Shown here piece after piece: positions 43,974-51,594 of a DNA stretch of 51,594 nucleotides (positions are counted from its first letter, which is position 1; the number at the start of each line of letters is the position of its first letter). Under the pieces are notes generated by a model that had not been told where the DNA came from, did no database searches, and worked only from the letters and a program-made list of their open reading frames with translations. Position numbers and translations under genes: made by a program. The stretch comes from Geodermatophilus sp. TF02-6 (GTDB lineage: Bacteria > Actinomycetota > Actinomycetes > Mycobacteriales > Geodermatophilaceae): NCBI RefSeq assembly GCF_003319115.1, contig NZ_QOHF01000030.1, forward strand, positions 1 to 51,594, in the 5' to 3' direction.

Positions 43974-45317
43974 GTGACCGAGCCGACCGTGCTCAGTGAG
44001 GAGGGGGTCGCCAGCGAGGTGGTCGGCGGTCACCGCGAGACCGCGCCCACGGGTCGGGCCATCCTCGCCGGCCGGGGCGGGCGGACGACCCGGCTGCTGG
44101 TCACCGGCATCGGCGTCGTCGCGCCCAGCGGCATCGGGGTCGAGGAGCACTGGCGGTCCCTGCTGCGCGGCGAGCTGTCCGTGCGGCCGATCGAGGGATT
44201 CGACGCCTCGGTCTACGGGGTCACCATCGCCGGGCAGGTGCGCGGCTTCGTGCCCGAGGAGCACGTCGACGCGCGGCTGCTGGTGCAGACCGACCGCTGG
44301 ACGTGGATGTCGCTGGCCGCGGCCACGCTCGCCGCGGAGGACGCCGGCTACATCCCGCCGGAGGAGGCCTACGCCACCTCGGTGTTCCTCGCCGCGGGCT
44401 CCGGTGGCAACGAGTTCAGCCAGCACGAGATCCAGGGGCTGTGGGCCAAGGGGCCCAAGGCGGTGGGCGCCTACCAGTCGATCGCCTGGTTCTACGCGGC
44501 CAGCACCGGGCAGATCTCCATCCGCGACGGGTGGAAGGGCCCGTCCGGCGTCGTGGTCAGCGAGAGCGCCGGCGGGCTGGACAGCATCGGCTGGGCCCGC
44601 CGGGTGGCCCGCCGCGGCACCCCCGCGGTGCTGGTCGGCGGCACCGAGGCCGGGATCTGCCCCTACGCGCTGCTGTGCCAGGTCACCAGCGGCCGGCTGT
44701 CCACCGCGTCGCGCCCGGAGGACGGCTACAAGCCCTTCGACCGGCGGGCCAACGGGCACACGATCGGCGAGGGCGGCGCCATCCTGTTGGTCGAGGAGGC
44801 CGACGCCGCCCGGGCCCGCGGCGCGCAGAAGGTGTGGGGCGAGGTCGTCGGCTACGGCGCGACGCACGACGCCCACCACCACGAGGACCCCGCGCCCGAC
44901 GCCACGCAGTACGCGCGGGCCATCCGGCTCTCGCTGGCCGACGCCGGGATCGGCCCGGACGACGTCGACCTGGTCATCGCCGACGGCGCGGGCGTCCCCG
45001 AGTTGGACCGGCTGGAGGCCGAGGCCGTCACGTCGGTGTTCGGCGAGCGCGGCGTCCCGGTGACCGCCCCGTCGAGCTGGACCGGGCGGCTCATGGCCGG
45101 CGGGTCGGCGCTCAACGTCGCGACCGCGCTGCTGGCCATCCGGGACGGCGTGGTCCCCGGGGTGGGCAACCTCGACGACCCGGTCGAGGAGTACGGCCTG
45201 GACCTGGTGCGCGAGACGCGCGAGCAGGACGTCGGGGTCGTCGTCGTCCTGGCCCGGGGGTTCGGGGGGTTCAACAGCGCCCTGGTGCTGCGCCGGTACC
45301 CGGAGGAGGCGGCATGA
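43875..45317 (+). CDS. type II PKS chain length factor (KS-beta)
   Basis: Partner of KS-alpha that sets the number of condensations, 480 residues. The thiolase fold is intact from [21 protein letters not shown] (about residue 73). The KS active-site Cys is replaced by Ser231 in [14 protein letters not shown]; most KS-beta proteins have Gln there. The two catalytic His sites are also lost ([17 protein letters not shown] and [13 protein letters not shown]). Residues 1-72 are an unusual extension with three [11 protein letters not shown] repeats. GTG 43875 overlaps the KS-alpha stop; GTGs in the later repeats could also be used. It overlaps the next gene by ATGA. Confidence 0.94.
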   Translation: MTELARSGSESVTELARSGSESVTELARSRSESVTEPTVLSEEGVASEVVGGHRETAPTGRAILAGRGGRTTRLLVTGIGVVAPSGIGVEEHWRSLLRGELSVRPIEGFDASVYGVTIAGQVRGFVPEEHVDARLLVQTDRWTWMSLAAATLAAEDAGYIPPEEAYATSVFLAAGSGGNEFSQHEIQGLWAKGPKAVGAYQSIAWFYAASTGQISIRDGWKGPSGVVVSESAGGLDSIGWARRVARRGTPAVLVGGTEAGICPYALLCQVTSGRLSTASRPEDGYKPFDRRANGHTIGEGGAILLVEEADAARARGAQKVWGEVVGYGATHDAHHHEDPAPDATQYARAIRLSLADAGIGPDDVDLVIADGAGVPELDRLEAEAVTSVFGERGVPVTAPSSWTGRLMAGGSALNVATALLAIRDGVVPGVGNLDDPVEEYGLDLVRETREQDVGVVVVLARGFGGFNSALVLRRYPEEAA

Positions 45318-45673
45318 CCGCGCCGGCGACCGGGTCGGGGGGCCGGGCCGCGGTGCGGACGATCCTGCGGATGCGCACCCGCGAGGGCTGCGAGGCGCAG
45401 TTCGAGGCGGCCTGGCGCACGGCGGCCGCGGAGATCAGCCGGGTGCCCGGCAACCTCCAGCAGGAGCTGATCCGGGACGCGGACGATCCGCGCACCTTCC
45501 TGATCACCAGTGACTGGACCGACCGGGCCGCGGTCGACGGGTTCGGCCGCAGCAGTGCCCGCGAGATGCTCACCGAGGCGCTGCGCGACCTGCGCGAGGA
45601 CGCGGCCCGCAACACCTACGAGGTGCTCGCGGTCGTCCCGGGCAGACAGGGCCCGGAGGAGGGGGCCGCATGA
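45314..45673 (+). CDS. ABM-domain (antibiotic biosynthesis monooxygenase) protein
   Basis: A 119-residue ferredoxin-like ABM protein. Such cofactor-free monooxygenases oxidise polyketide anthrones or stabilise intermediates. The domain is EGCEAQFEAAWRTAAAEISRVPGNLQQELIRDADDPRTFLITSDWTDRAAVDGFGRSSAREMLTEALRDLREDAARNTYEVL. It overlaps KS-beta by ATGA and the next gene by ATGA. It is a close duplicate of the first domain of that gene; a stretch of about 60 bases around 45383 recurs exactly 360 bases downstream with almost no change. Confidence 0.92.
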   Translation: MTAPATGSGGRAAVRTILRMRTREGCEAQFEAAWRTAAAEISRVPGNLQQELIRDADDPRTFLITSDWTDRAAVDGFGRSSAREMLTEALRDLREDAARNTYEVLAVVPGRQGPEEGAA

Positions 45674-48588
45674 CGGCGGCGCCTGGGGCCGGCGGCCGGG
45701 CGGCCGTGCGGACGTTGCTGCGGGTGCGGGCACGGGAGGGCTGCGAGGCGCAGTTCGAGGCGGCCTGGCGCACGGCGGCCGCGGAGATCAGCCGGGTGCC
45801 GGGCAACCTGCGCCAGGAGCTGATGCGCGACGAGGGCGACCCGCGCTGGTTCGCCGTCGTCAGCGACTGGACCGACCGGGCGTCGGTGGACGCCTTCGGG
45901 CGCAGTGCCGCCCGGGAACGGCTTGACGAGGCGCTGCGCGACCTGCGCGAGGACGCCTCCCGCTCGACCTTCACCGTGCTGGCGACGGTGGAGGCCGAGC
46001 GGTCCCGGCCGGTGCGCATCGACTTCTCCACCAGCGTCAAGCCGGGCGAGCAGGAGGCCTTCGAGCGCGCGTACACCACGGTCGCCCAGCGGATCGGCGA
46101 CGCGCGCGGGTACGTGCGCGAGGAGCTGCTGCGCGACGCCGGCGGCCTGCGCTACCACATCTTCGCGGAGTGGGAGTCCGAGGACGACTTCGTGCAGTGG
46201 GTCGAGGACCCGTCCCACATGGCGGCCGGCGCTCCGCTGGCCCGGTGGCACTCGGTCGAGTTCCGGCGCGAGGTGCTCGAGATCCGCCAGCGGCCCGACG
46301 CGGACGCCGACTTCCCGCCGCTGCCCTCACCCGGCGGGGACGTCGAGGTGGAGCGGGTGCGCATCGACACCGCCGTCGCCGTCGAGCCCTGGGAGGCCGA
46401 CGCCTTCGAGCTCGCCTACGCAGCCGCCGCGCAGCTGGCCCGCAGCGTCCCCGGCCACGCCCGCGAGGAGCTGCTGCGCGAACCCGACGGACGGCGCTAC
46501 CACGTCGTCGCCGAGTGGGACTCCGAGCAGCGCTTCACCGACTGGGCGGCGGAGCCGGCGAACTGGGCCGCCGGGCCGCTGGGCCGGTGGCTGGCGCGCG
46601 GCGAGGACCGCAGGGTCTTCGCGCTGCGCGCACGACCGGTGCCGCCGTCGGCGGCCGCCGGCGCCGGGGCGGGGACGCTGCCCGGGCCCGCACACCAGCC
46701 GGCCGCCGTCGTCCCCGAGGGCGTGCCGGTGACGCCCGAGCCGGACCTGGAGGCGGTGGCCGGGCAGCCGGTGTCGGTGCCCGAGGAGGAGCTCGTGGAG
46801 CCGGCCGCCGTCATCGAGCCGGTCCCCGTCGGCACGGTGCCCAGCGCCACCGTGCAGGAGTTCGTCGAGAAGCCGGACGACGGGCACCGGCCGGCGGTTC
46901 CCGTCCCCTCGTCGCCGGCCGACGTGTCCGTGCGGCCCGGGCGCGCTCCCGACGTCCTCGTCGTCGGCGCCGGCCCGGCCGGCATGACGCACGCCATCGA
47001 GCTGGCCCGCCGCGGCGTCGCCGTCCGGGTGGTGGACAAGCGCCCGCAGATGTCCACCCAGGCGGACAAGGCGATCGGCATCCACTGCCGGACCATGGAG
47101 ATCTGGGAGGAGCAGGGCATCGTCAAGGAGGCGATGGACGCCGGCATCTGGCTGTACGGCCAGACGGTGTTCGTCAACGGCCGCCAGACCCACCAGGTCG
47201 ACTGGGCCGGCCTCGACGAGCTGCCCTACGCCCACCTGGGCCTGCCACAGTACGAGACCGAGCGCCTCCTGCTCGGCAGGCTGACCTCCCTCGGCGTCGA
47301 CGTCGAGCGGGGGGTCGAGCTGGTCGGGTTCAGCCAGGACGACGACGGCGTCACCGCGCAGCTGCGGTCCGCCTCGGGCGAGGTGGAGACCACCCGGGCG
47401 CAGTACCTGGTCGGCTGCGACGGCGCGCACAGCGTCGTCCGCTCGGGGCTCGGGCTGTCCTTCGAGGGCGGGCTGTCGATGTTCCCGCAGCTGTTCATGC
47501 TCGGCGACGTCGACGTGGACTGGGACCTGCCGGCCGGCCACCTGGTGCGCTTCGTGCGCATCGAGGACGACGGCGCGTTCACCGGGATGCTGGTCTGCGT
47601 GCCGCTCAAGGGCCGCAACCGCTACCGGGTCGCGACCCTCGCCCCCGAGGAGCTGCAGAGGTCGATCGGCTCCGGCGTCGTGTCGGCCGGGTTCTGGAAG
47701 GAGTACCAGCCGCCGACGCTGGCCGACATCCAGGCCGCGATCGACGACCTGGGCCCGCCCGGGACGACCGCGAGCAACCTGCGCTGGTCGTCGATCTTCC
47801 GGATCAAGCACGGCATCGTCGACGCCTACCGGCGGGGGCGGGTGTTCGTCGCCGGCGACGCGGCGCACCTGCACCCCCCGGCCGGCGGGCAGGGCATGAA
47901 CACCGGGATCCAGGACGCCTGGAACCTCGGCTGGAAGCTCGCCCTCGCCGTCCGCGGGCTGGCCGCCCCGGGGCTGCTGGACAGCTACGAGGCCGAGCGC
48001 CGTCCGGCCGGGAAGATGATCGTCGACCGGGCCGTGGCCATCGCGTTCACCGACGAGATGGACATGGAGGACGAGAAGGCGCAGTTCCTGCTCGAGATGC
48101 AGATGACGATGAACTACGCCGGCAGCCCGCTGGTCGGGGAGGCCGCCGACGGCGAGGCGTTTCCCGGCGGTCCGGAGCCGGGTCACCGGGCGCCCGACGT
48201 CCACGGCCTGCGGCGCTTCGGGGTCGCGCACGGGCTGCGCCTGTTCGACCTGACCCGCGGACCGCGCGCGACGCTGCTGTTCTCCGCCGACGCCGGCGTG
48301 GGGGAGGAGGAGCTGCTCGACCTGGAGAAGCTGGCCGGCACCGTCCGCGAGCGGGCGCGGGGCGAGGTCGACGTCTACCTGGTCGCGAGCCCGTCGCTGT
48401 CCCTGCCGCTGCTGGTCGACCTCCCGGTGGTCCGCGACGTCGACGGCGGCTTCCGGGCGGCCTACGGGCTGACCGGGGCGCGCACGGCGGCCTACCTCGT
48501 CCGGCCCGACGGCCACGTCGGCTTCCGCTCCCGCCCAGTGTCGGAGACCGAGCTCTGCGACCACCTGGCCGGGGTCTATGCGTCCTGA
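45670..48588 (+). CDS. triple ABM domain - FAD aromatic hydroxylase fusion
   Basis: A 972-residue fusion. Three ABM domains occupy about residues 12-105, 115-215 and 228-325, each with an E-x-F-E-x-A/Y core and a WxxE/WTD block. A 100-residue Pro/Val/Glu-rich linker follows. Residues 428-972 are a PheA/TfdB-type FAD monooxygenase: DVLVVGAGPAGMTHAIELARRG (Gly433-Gly438), the FAD GD motif RVFVAGDAAHLHPPAGGQGMNTGIQDAWNLGWKLALA and a C-terminal thioredoxin-like domain. It corresponds to the whiE hydroxylase plus monooxygenases combined in one chain, probably performing several hydroxylations on the same pigment skeleton. ATGA overlap with the upstream ABM gene. Confidence 0.93.
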   Translation: MTAAPGAGGRAAVRTLLRVRAREGCEAQFEAAWRTAAAEISRVPGNLRQELMRDEGDPRWFAVVSDWTDRASVDAFGRSAARERLDEALRDLREDASRSTFTVLATVEAERSRPVRIDFSTSVKPGEQEAFERAYTTVAQRIGDARGYVREELLRDAGGLRYHIFAEWESEDDFVQWVEDPSHMAAGAPLARWHSVEFRREVLEIRQRPDADADFPPLPSPGGDVEVERVRIDTAVAVEPWEADAFELAYAAAAQLARSVPGHAREELLREPDGRRYHVVAEWDSEQRFTDWAAEPANWAAGPLGRWLARGEDRRVFALRARPVPPSAAAGAGAGTLPGPAHQPAAVVPEGVPVTPEPDLEAVAGQPVSVPEEELVEPAAVIEPVPVGTVPSATVQEFVEKPDDGHRPAVPVPSSPADVSVRPGRAPDVLVVGAGPAGMTHAIELARRGVAVRVVDKRPQMSTQADKAIGIHCRTMEIWEEQGIVKEAMDAGIWLYGQTVFVNGRQTHQVDWAGLDELPYAHLGLPQYETERLLLGRLTSLGVDVERGVELVGFSQDDDGVTAQLRSASGEVETTRAQYLVGCDGAHSVVRSGLGLSFEGGLSMFPQLFMLGDVDVDWDLPAGHLVRFVRIEDDGAFTGMLVCVPLKGRNRYRVATLAPEELQRSIGSGVVSAGFWKEYQPPTLADIQAAIDDLGPPGTTASNLRWSSIFRIKHGIVDAYRRGRVFVAGDAAHLHPPAGGQGMNTGIQDAWNLGWKLALAVRGLAAPGLLDSYEAERRPAGKMIVDRAVAIAFTDEMDMEDEKAQFLLEMQMTMNYAGSPLVGEAADGEAFPGGPEPGHRAPDVHGLRRFGVAHGLRLFDLTRGPRATLLFSADAGVGEEELLDLEKLAGTVRERARGEVDVYLVASPSLSLPLLVDLPVVRDVDGGFRAAYGLTGARTAAYLVRPDGHVGFRSRPVSETELCDHLAGVYAS

Positions 48589-48591
48589 GGA

Positions 48592-48636
48592 CAGAGCGTC
48601 CCGAGGCAGAGCGTCCCGAGGCAGAGCGTCCTGAGG
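48592..48636 (+). repeat. 15-bp tandem repeat, 3 copies plus partial
   Basis: Three copies of CAGAGCGTCCCGAGG (the third CCTGAGG), with a partial copy (GCGTCCTGAGG, 48580-48590) that contains the TGA stop of the FAD hydroxylase gene. The stop is created by the CCTGAGG variant; the CCCGAGG variant would not stop in that frame. Confidence 0.9.
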
Positions 48637-48718
48637 GCTCCCGCCCGGCCCGGGAGGCGGCGCCCTCACCCACCGAGCCGGAGGCGGTCCCCGCCCGAAC
48701 CCCACCCCTGGAGACACC

Positions 48719-49993
48719 ATGACCCAGACCCAGTCCCGGACCTCGACCGAGACCCAGGCCGACCCGATCCCCGGCGGTGAGATCTACACCCCCGAGTTCC
48801 GCGCCGACCCCTACCCGACCTACGCCCGGCTGCGCGCCGAGAGCCCGGTGGTGCGGGTGCGCACGCCGCGCTTCGACTCCTACCTGGTCACCCGGTTCGA
48901 CGACGCCCGGGCGGCGCTGTCCGACCCGCGGCTGTCCAAGGACCTCTACCGCGCGGGCGACACCTACCTGCAGGTGTTCGGGGAGAAGGCCCGGCAGATC
49001 AACACGAACATGCTCAACTCCGACCCGCCGGAGCACACCCGGCTGCGCCGGCTGGTGACCCAGGCGTTCACGCCCCGGCGCATCGAGGCCATGCGTCCCC
49101 GGATCGAGGAGATCGTCGAGGGGCTGCTGGACCGGATGGCGCCGCGGGGTCGCACCGAGTTCGTCGACGAGTTCGCCCTGCGGCTGCCGCTGGCCGTCAT
49201 CGGCGACCTGCTCGGGATCCCCGAGGAGGACCACGAGGAGATCCTGGCCGGCACCCAGGTCATCCGGACCGTCGGCACCGGCGGGCGCAGCCCCCAGGAG
49301 GACCGGGCGGCGATCGGGCAGGCCCAGGAGCGGCTGCACGCCTACTTCACGGGCCTGGTGGCGGCCAAGCGTCGCGAGCCCGGCGAGGACCTGGTGAGCG
49401 CGCTGATCGCCGCCCGCGACGGGGACGGCCGGCTGTCGGAGGCGGAACTGGTCTCCACCTGCTTCCTGCTGCTGTTCGCCGGCTACCAGACCACCTCGGA
49501 CTTCCTGGGCAACGCCGTGGTGGCGCTGCTGACCCACCCGGAGGAGATGGCCGAGCTGCTGGACGACCCCGACCTGGTGCCCGACGCCGTGGAGGAGCTG
49601 CTGCGCTTCGACGGCTCCGTGCCGGTGTCGAGCTTCCGGTTCGCCACCGAGGACCTCGAGCTCGGCGGCGTACCGATCCCCGCGGGCTCGATCGTCACGG
49701 TGGTGCTCAGCTCGGCCAACCACGACCCGGAGTTCCTGCCGGACGCCGACGACCTGGACCTCAGCCGCGGCGCCACCCACCACATGTCCTTCGGGCACGG
49801 CATCCACAAGTGCCTGGGCACCGCCCTGGCGCGGATGGAGGCGACCACGGCGCTGCGCCGCATCCTCGTGCGGCTGCCCGACCTCGAGCTCGACGTCCCG
49901 GTCGAGGACCTGATGTGGCTCCCGGCCGCGTCGGCGTTCCGGGGGCTGCTGGAACTGCCGTTGCGCTTCACCCCGCAGCCGGCGACGACCTGA
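48719..49993 (+). CDS. cytochrome P450
   Basis: Soluble bacterial P450 of 424 residues, last gene of the cluster. The haem-binding loop is MSFGHGIHKCLGTALARME with the thiolate ligand Cys365. ExxR is in the DAVEELLRFDGS region as usual for this group, followed by the meander SSFRFATEDLELGGVPIPAGSIV. The I-helix reads LLLFAGYQTTSDFLG, with Gln257 where the conserved acid (Glu/Asp) of AGxET/AGxDT is expected. It likely tailors the aromatic product. ATG is 130 bases after the hydroxylase stop, behind a tandem repeat and the hairpin-forming GGCTCCCG/CCGGGAGGC; CTGGAGACACC supplies a ribosome site. No ferredoxin is encoded nearby. Confidence 0.95.
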   Translation: MTQTQSRTSTETQADPIPGGEIYTPEFRADPYPTYARLRAESPVVRVRTPRFDSYLVTRFDDARAALSDPRLSKDLYRAGDTYLQVFGEKARQINTNMLNSDPPEHTRLRRLVTQAFTPRRIEAMRPRIEEIVEGLLDRMAPRGRTEFVDEFALRLPLAVIGDLLGIPEEDHEEILAGTQVIRTVGTGGRSPQEDRAAIGQAQERLHAYFTGLVAAKRREPGEDLVSALIAARDGDGRLSEAELVSTCFLLLFAGYQTTSDFLGNAVVALLTHPEEMAELLDDPDLVPDAVEELLRFDGSVPVSSFRFATEDLELGGVPIPAGSIVTVVLSSANHDPEFLPDADDLDLSRGATHHMSFGHGIHKCLGTALARMEATTALRRILVRLPDLELDVPVEDLMWLPAASAFRGLLELPLRFTPQPATT

Positions 49994-50021
49994 GAGAGGA
50001 CCCCTCTGCGAGCCCCTCGGT

Positions 50022-50079
50022 GGCCCCGTCCCGGGTCCCGCCCCGAGCTGGCGAGGGGTGGGGAGGACGGGGTCCTCTT
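50022..50079 (+). repeat. dispersed structured intergenic element, copy 6
   Basis: The outer stem is CCCCGTCC/GGACGGGG (50024-50031/50065-50072), the core is CCCCGAGCTGGCGAGG and it ends GGGGTCCTCTTT. It lies between the convergent ends of the P450 and a small membrane protein gene. A half-copy (GAGGACCCCTCTGCGAG) precedes it at 49996-50012. Confidence 0.8.
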
Positions 50080-50298
50080 TCAGGCCGCCGGGTCGTCGTC
50101 CGCGGGGGAGTCGGCCGGGGGACGGCGGGGGGTGGCCGCCCAGCGCAGCAGCGCGACGGCGGCCCACCCGGCGGCCAGGCACCAGGGCAGCCGGGCGACG
50201 ACGTCCTCGGGGCCGAGGTCGCCGCGCAGGCCCAGGGCCAGGACGGGCAGGGCGAGCACGAACCCGACCGCGAGCACGTCCCAGCGCAGCGGGCTCAT
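50080..50298 (-). CDS. small two-TM membrane protein
   Basis: A 72-residue protein with two hydrophobic helices: residues about 7-24 (VLAVGFVLALPVLALGL) and 38-54 (LPWCLAAGWAAVALLRW). The tail is Pro/Asp/Ala-rich. ATG at 50298 overlaps the stop of the upstream minus-strand gene (ATGA), so the pair is translationally coupled. No family recognised. It is probably a membrane partner of the upstream hypothetical protein. Its stop codon begins right at the edge of the dispersed repeat. Confidence 0.8.
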   Translation of the reverse strand: MSPLRWDVLAVGFVLALPVLALGLRGDLGPEDVVARLPWCLAAGWAAVALLRWAATPRRPPADSPADDDPAA

Positions 50299-51587
50299 GC
50301 CCCGGGGCTCTCCAGCCGCTCGCACAGCAGCGAGGCCCAGCGGTGGGCGGTCGCCCGCGCGCCGTCGAGCAGGGCCACCGGCGTGGTGGTGCGGACGAGG
50401 ACCGCGGCCGGGTCGGCGGTGAGGTCGGTGTCCTGCACGACGAGCGCGTCCACGCGGGGCAGCGCGTCGAGCCACGGGCCGACGTCCTCGGGTTTGCGGG
50501 TGGCCTCGACCACGGCCCAGACGCCGGCGGGGGCGAACACCGCCACCATCTGCTCCAGCCAGGCACCCCCGCCGGCCCGCAGCGGGACGTCGACCGCCAC
50601 GATCGTCAGCGTGCTCGACCGGTCGGCCTGCTGCTTGCGCTCCAGGGCGGTGTCGATGCCGGTGATCGGGTTGCCGCGCGGGGCCAGGGCGGCCAGGTCG
50701 CCGCGGGAGGCCCAGTGCAGCTGCTCGCCGTCCAGCCGCAGCGACGCGGCCAGCGACCGGGCGGCGGCGAGGGTCTCGACGCCGGGGCCCGCCACGAGCA
50801 GCACCTCGCCCGGCCCGGCGGGCAGCGGGGGAGCAGCCGGGAGGCCGGCGGCGAGCGCGCGGGTGAGCGCCGCGTACGTGCCCAGCCGGGCCACCTCGGC
50901 GGTGAACTCCTCGCCGAGCAGCCACTCCGGCACGCCGAGCTCCAGCAGCCGGCAGACGAGCGCCTCCTCCGCCGCCTCGGCCACCGGCCCGGCGACCTCG
51001 CGGGCCGACGGCCGCTCGCGCACCGAGGTCACGACCACGGGGTCGCGGCGGCGCCAGGCGGCGGCGCGCTTGTCCACCAGGCGGGTCACCGTGGCCAGCC
51101 GCGCGTCGGCGGGCCGGTCGCAGACGCGGGCCACCTGCTGACCCGGGACCGCCGGGGGACGGCGGGTCGCCGACGGCACCGGCGGCCGCGACAGCAGCGG
51201 GGGGACGGCGAGCGCGGTGCCGGGCGCGGGCGGGGGCAGCAGGGACAGCGGCGGCAGGACCGTGGTGGCATCGGCGGGGGCGGGGTCGCTTGCGGTCGGG
51301 GCGAGCACCTCGGCCACCACCTCCCACCCGTCGGCCTCGACGGTCGCGTCGACCCAGACCGGGATCTCCGCGGTGTGCGCCTCGGCGAGGTCGTCGGCCA
51401 CGTCGGCCGGCCCGGCCGCGACCGCCGGCCGCCCGGAGGAGCCGGCCAGCACGCCGCGCAGCAGCTGGGTCAGGGCGGCGTCGGAGGTGTCGCGGGCCAG
51501 GGCGGCGCGCAGCACCTCGGCGATCGCCTCCTCCCGCGAGGTGATCGGCCCGGTGCCGAGGTCGGGCTCGTGCACCCAGTCGGGCAC
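50295..51587 (-). CDS. hypothetical protein with degenerate P-loop-like region (start may be outside window)
   Basis: 430 residues are visible on the minus strand; the GTG at 51587 is only 7 bases from the window end, so the true start may lie beyond it. Residues 1-150 are acidic/Pro-rich. Residues about 165-245 are helical (RRDPVVVTSVRERPSAREVAGPVAEAAEEALVCRLLELGVPEWLLGEEFT). From about 255, PAGPGEVLLVAGPGVETLAAARSLAASL has the position and shape of a P-loop, but the GKT/S is gone. Later blocks (TLTIVAVDVPL, GVWAVVEATRKPEDVGPWLDALPRVDALVVQDTDLTADPAAVL) look like the strands of an SRP/FlhF-type GTPase. Coupled to the small membrane protein downstream. Function unknown. Confidence 0.75.
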   Translation of the reverse strand: MPDWVHEPDLGTGPITSREEAIAEVLRAALARDTSDAALTQLLRGVLAGSSGRPAVAAGPADVADDLAEAHTAEIPVWVDATVEADGWEVVAEVLAPTASDPAPADATTVLPPLSLLPPPAPGTALAVPPLLSRPPVPSATRRPPAVPGQQVARVCDRPADARLATVTRLVDKRAAAWRRRDPVVVTSVRERPSAREVAGPVAEAAEEALVCRLLELGVPEWLLGEEFTAEVARLGTYAALTRALAAGLPAAPPLPAGPGEVLLVAGPGVETLAAARSLAASLRLDGEQLHWASRGDLAALAPRGNPITGIDTALERKQQADRSSTLTIVAVDVPLRAGGGAWLEQMVAVFAPAGVWAVVEATRKPEDVGPWLDALPRVDALVVQDTDLTADPAAVLVRTTTPVALLDGARATAHRWASLLCERLESPGA

Positions 51588-51594
51588 CGGCGCC

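Noticed and set aside
46327..50566. Long minus-strand frames opposite the FAD hydroxylase and P450
   Set aside because: Composition is His/Val/Gly/Arg-biased without motifs, as expected of the antisense of high-GC genes.

Overview
The window is high-GC actinobacterial chromosome, most like Geodermatophilaceae (Geodermatophilus/Blastococcus/Modestobacter type). This rests on the strong G/C third-position bias, mycothiol chemistry (mca), the actinobacterial order eno - ftsB-like - DUF501 - ppx, and a second block (greA / mca / small membrane protein / DUF255 thioredoxin / hemolysin III / short Z-prenyl synthase / phoH) that follows the order of the Mycobacterium tuberculosis Rv1080c-Rv1095 region. 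The placement is inference; no rRNA lies in the window. There is no IS element, prophage or CRISPR array.

Layout. 0-6.5 kb: end of an HNH endonuclease gene, eno, a divisome protein, DUF501, ppx, a type-5 uracil-DNA glycosylase and a type II NADH dehydrogenase. 6.5-13.1 kb: a tRNA with a UAA anticodon, a secreted M28 aminopeptidase, a Bax-inhibitor-1 membrane protein, then a leftward group (thiolase, SGNH hydrolase, alpha/beta hydrolase, GNAT). 13.2-22.2 kb: a leftward MoxR-ATPase/VWA pair, threonine ammonia-lyase, a DrrAB-type ABC exporter and an M3 oligopeptidase. 22.2-33.8 kb: RNHCP protein, greA, mca and partners, a ribbon-helix-helix-like regulator behind an operator-like palindrome, a geranylgeranyl-reductase-family enzyme, hemolysin III protein, Z-prenyl synthase, DUF885 protein and PhoH. 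50.1-51.6 kb: a small membrane protein and a hypothetical protein cut by the window edge.

The notable region is 33.85-50.0 kb, a whiE-like type II polyketide (aromatic pigment) cluster with its own precursor supply. Two LuxR regulators with degenerate receiver domains face a co-directional run: TcmI-type cyclase, fused AccD-AccA carboxyltransferase, BCCP, biotin carboxylase running in frame into an acyl carrier protein, aromatase/cyclase, malonyl transacylase, cupin, KS-alpha, KS-beta, an ABM monooxygenase, a triple-ABM/FAD-hydroxylase fusion and a P450. The likely logic is: acetyl-CoA to malonyl-CoA (Acc), malonyl loading on the ACP (MCAT), chain building (KS-alpha/beta), folding and aromatisation (cyclases, cupin), then oxidation (ABM, FAD hydroxylase, P450). 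There is no ketoreductase, so an unreduced, heavily oxidised pigment is expected.

Two window-wide patterns stand out. First, six copies of a roughly 57-bp intergenic element share a conserved core (CGAGCCTGCGAG), while their outer stems change sequence but keep pairing. Second, many first genes lack a Shine-Dalgarno and instead have a -10-like hexamer 6-8 nt before the start codon, which suggests leaderless transcripts.
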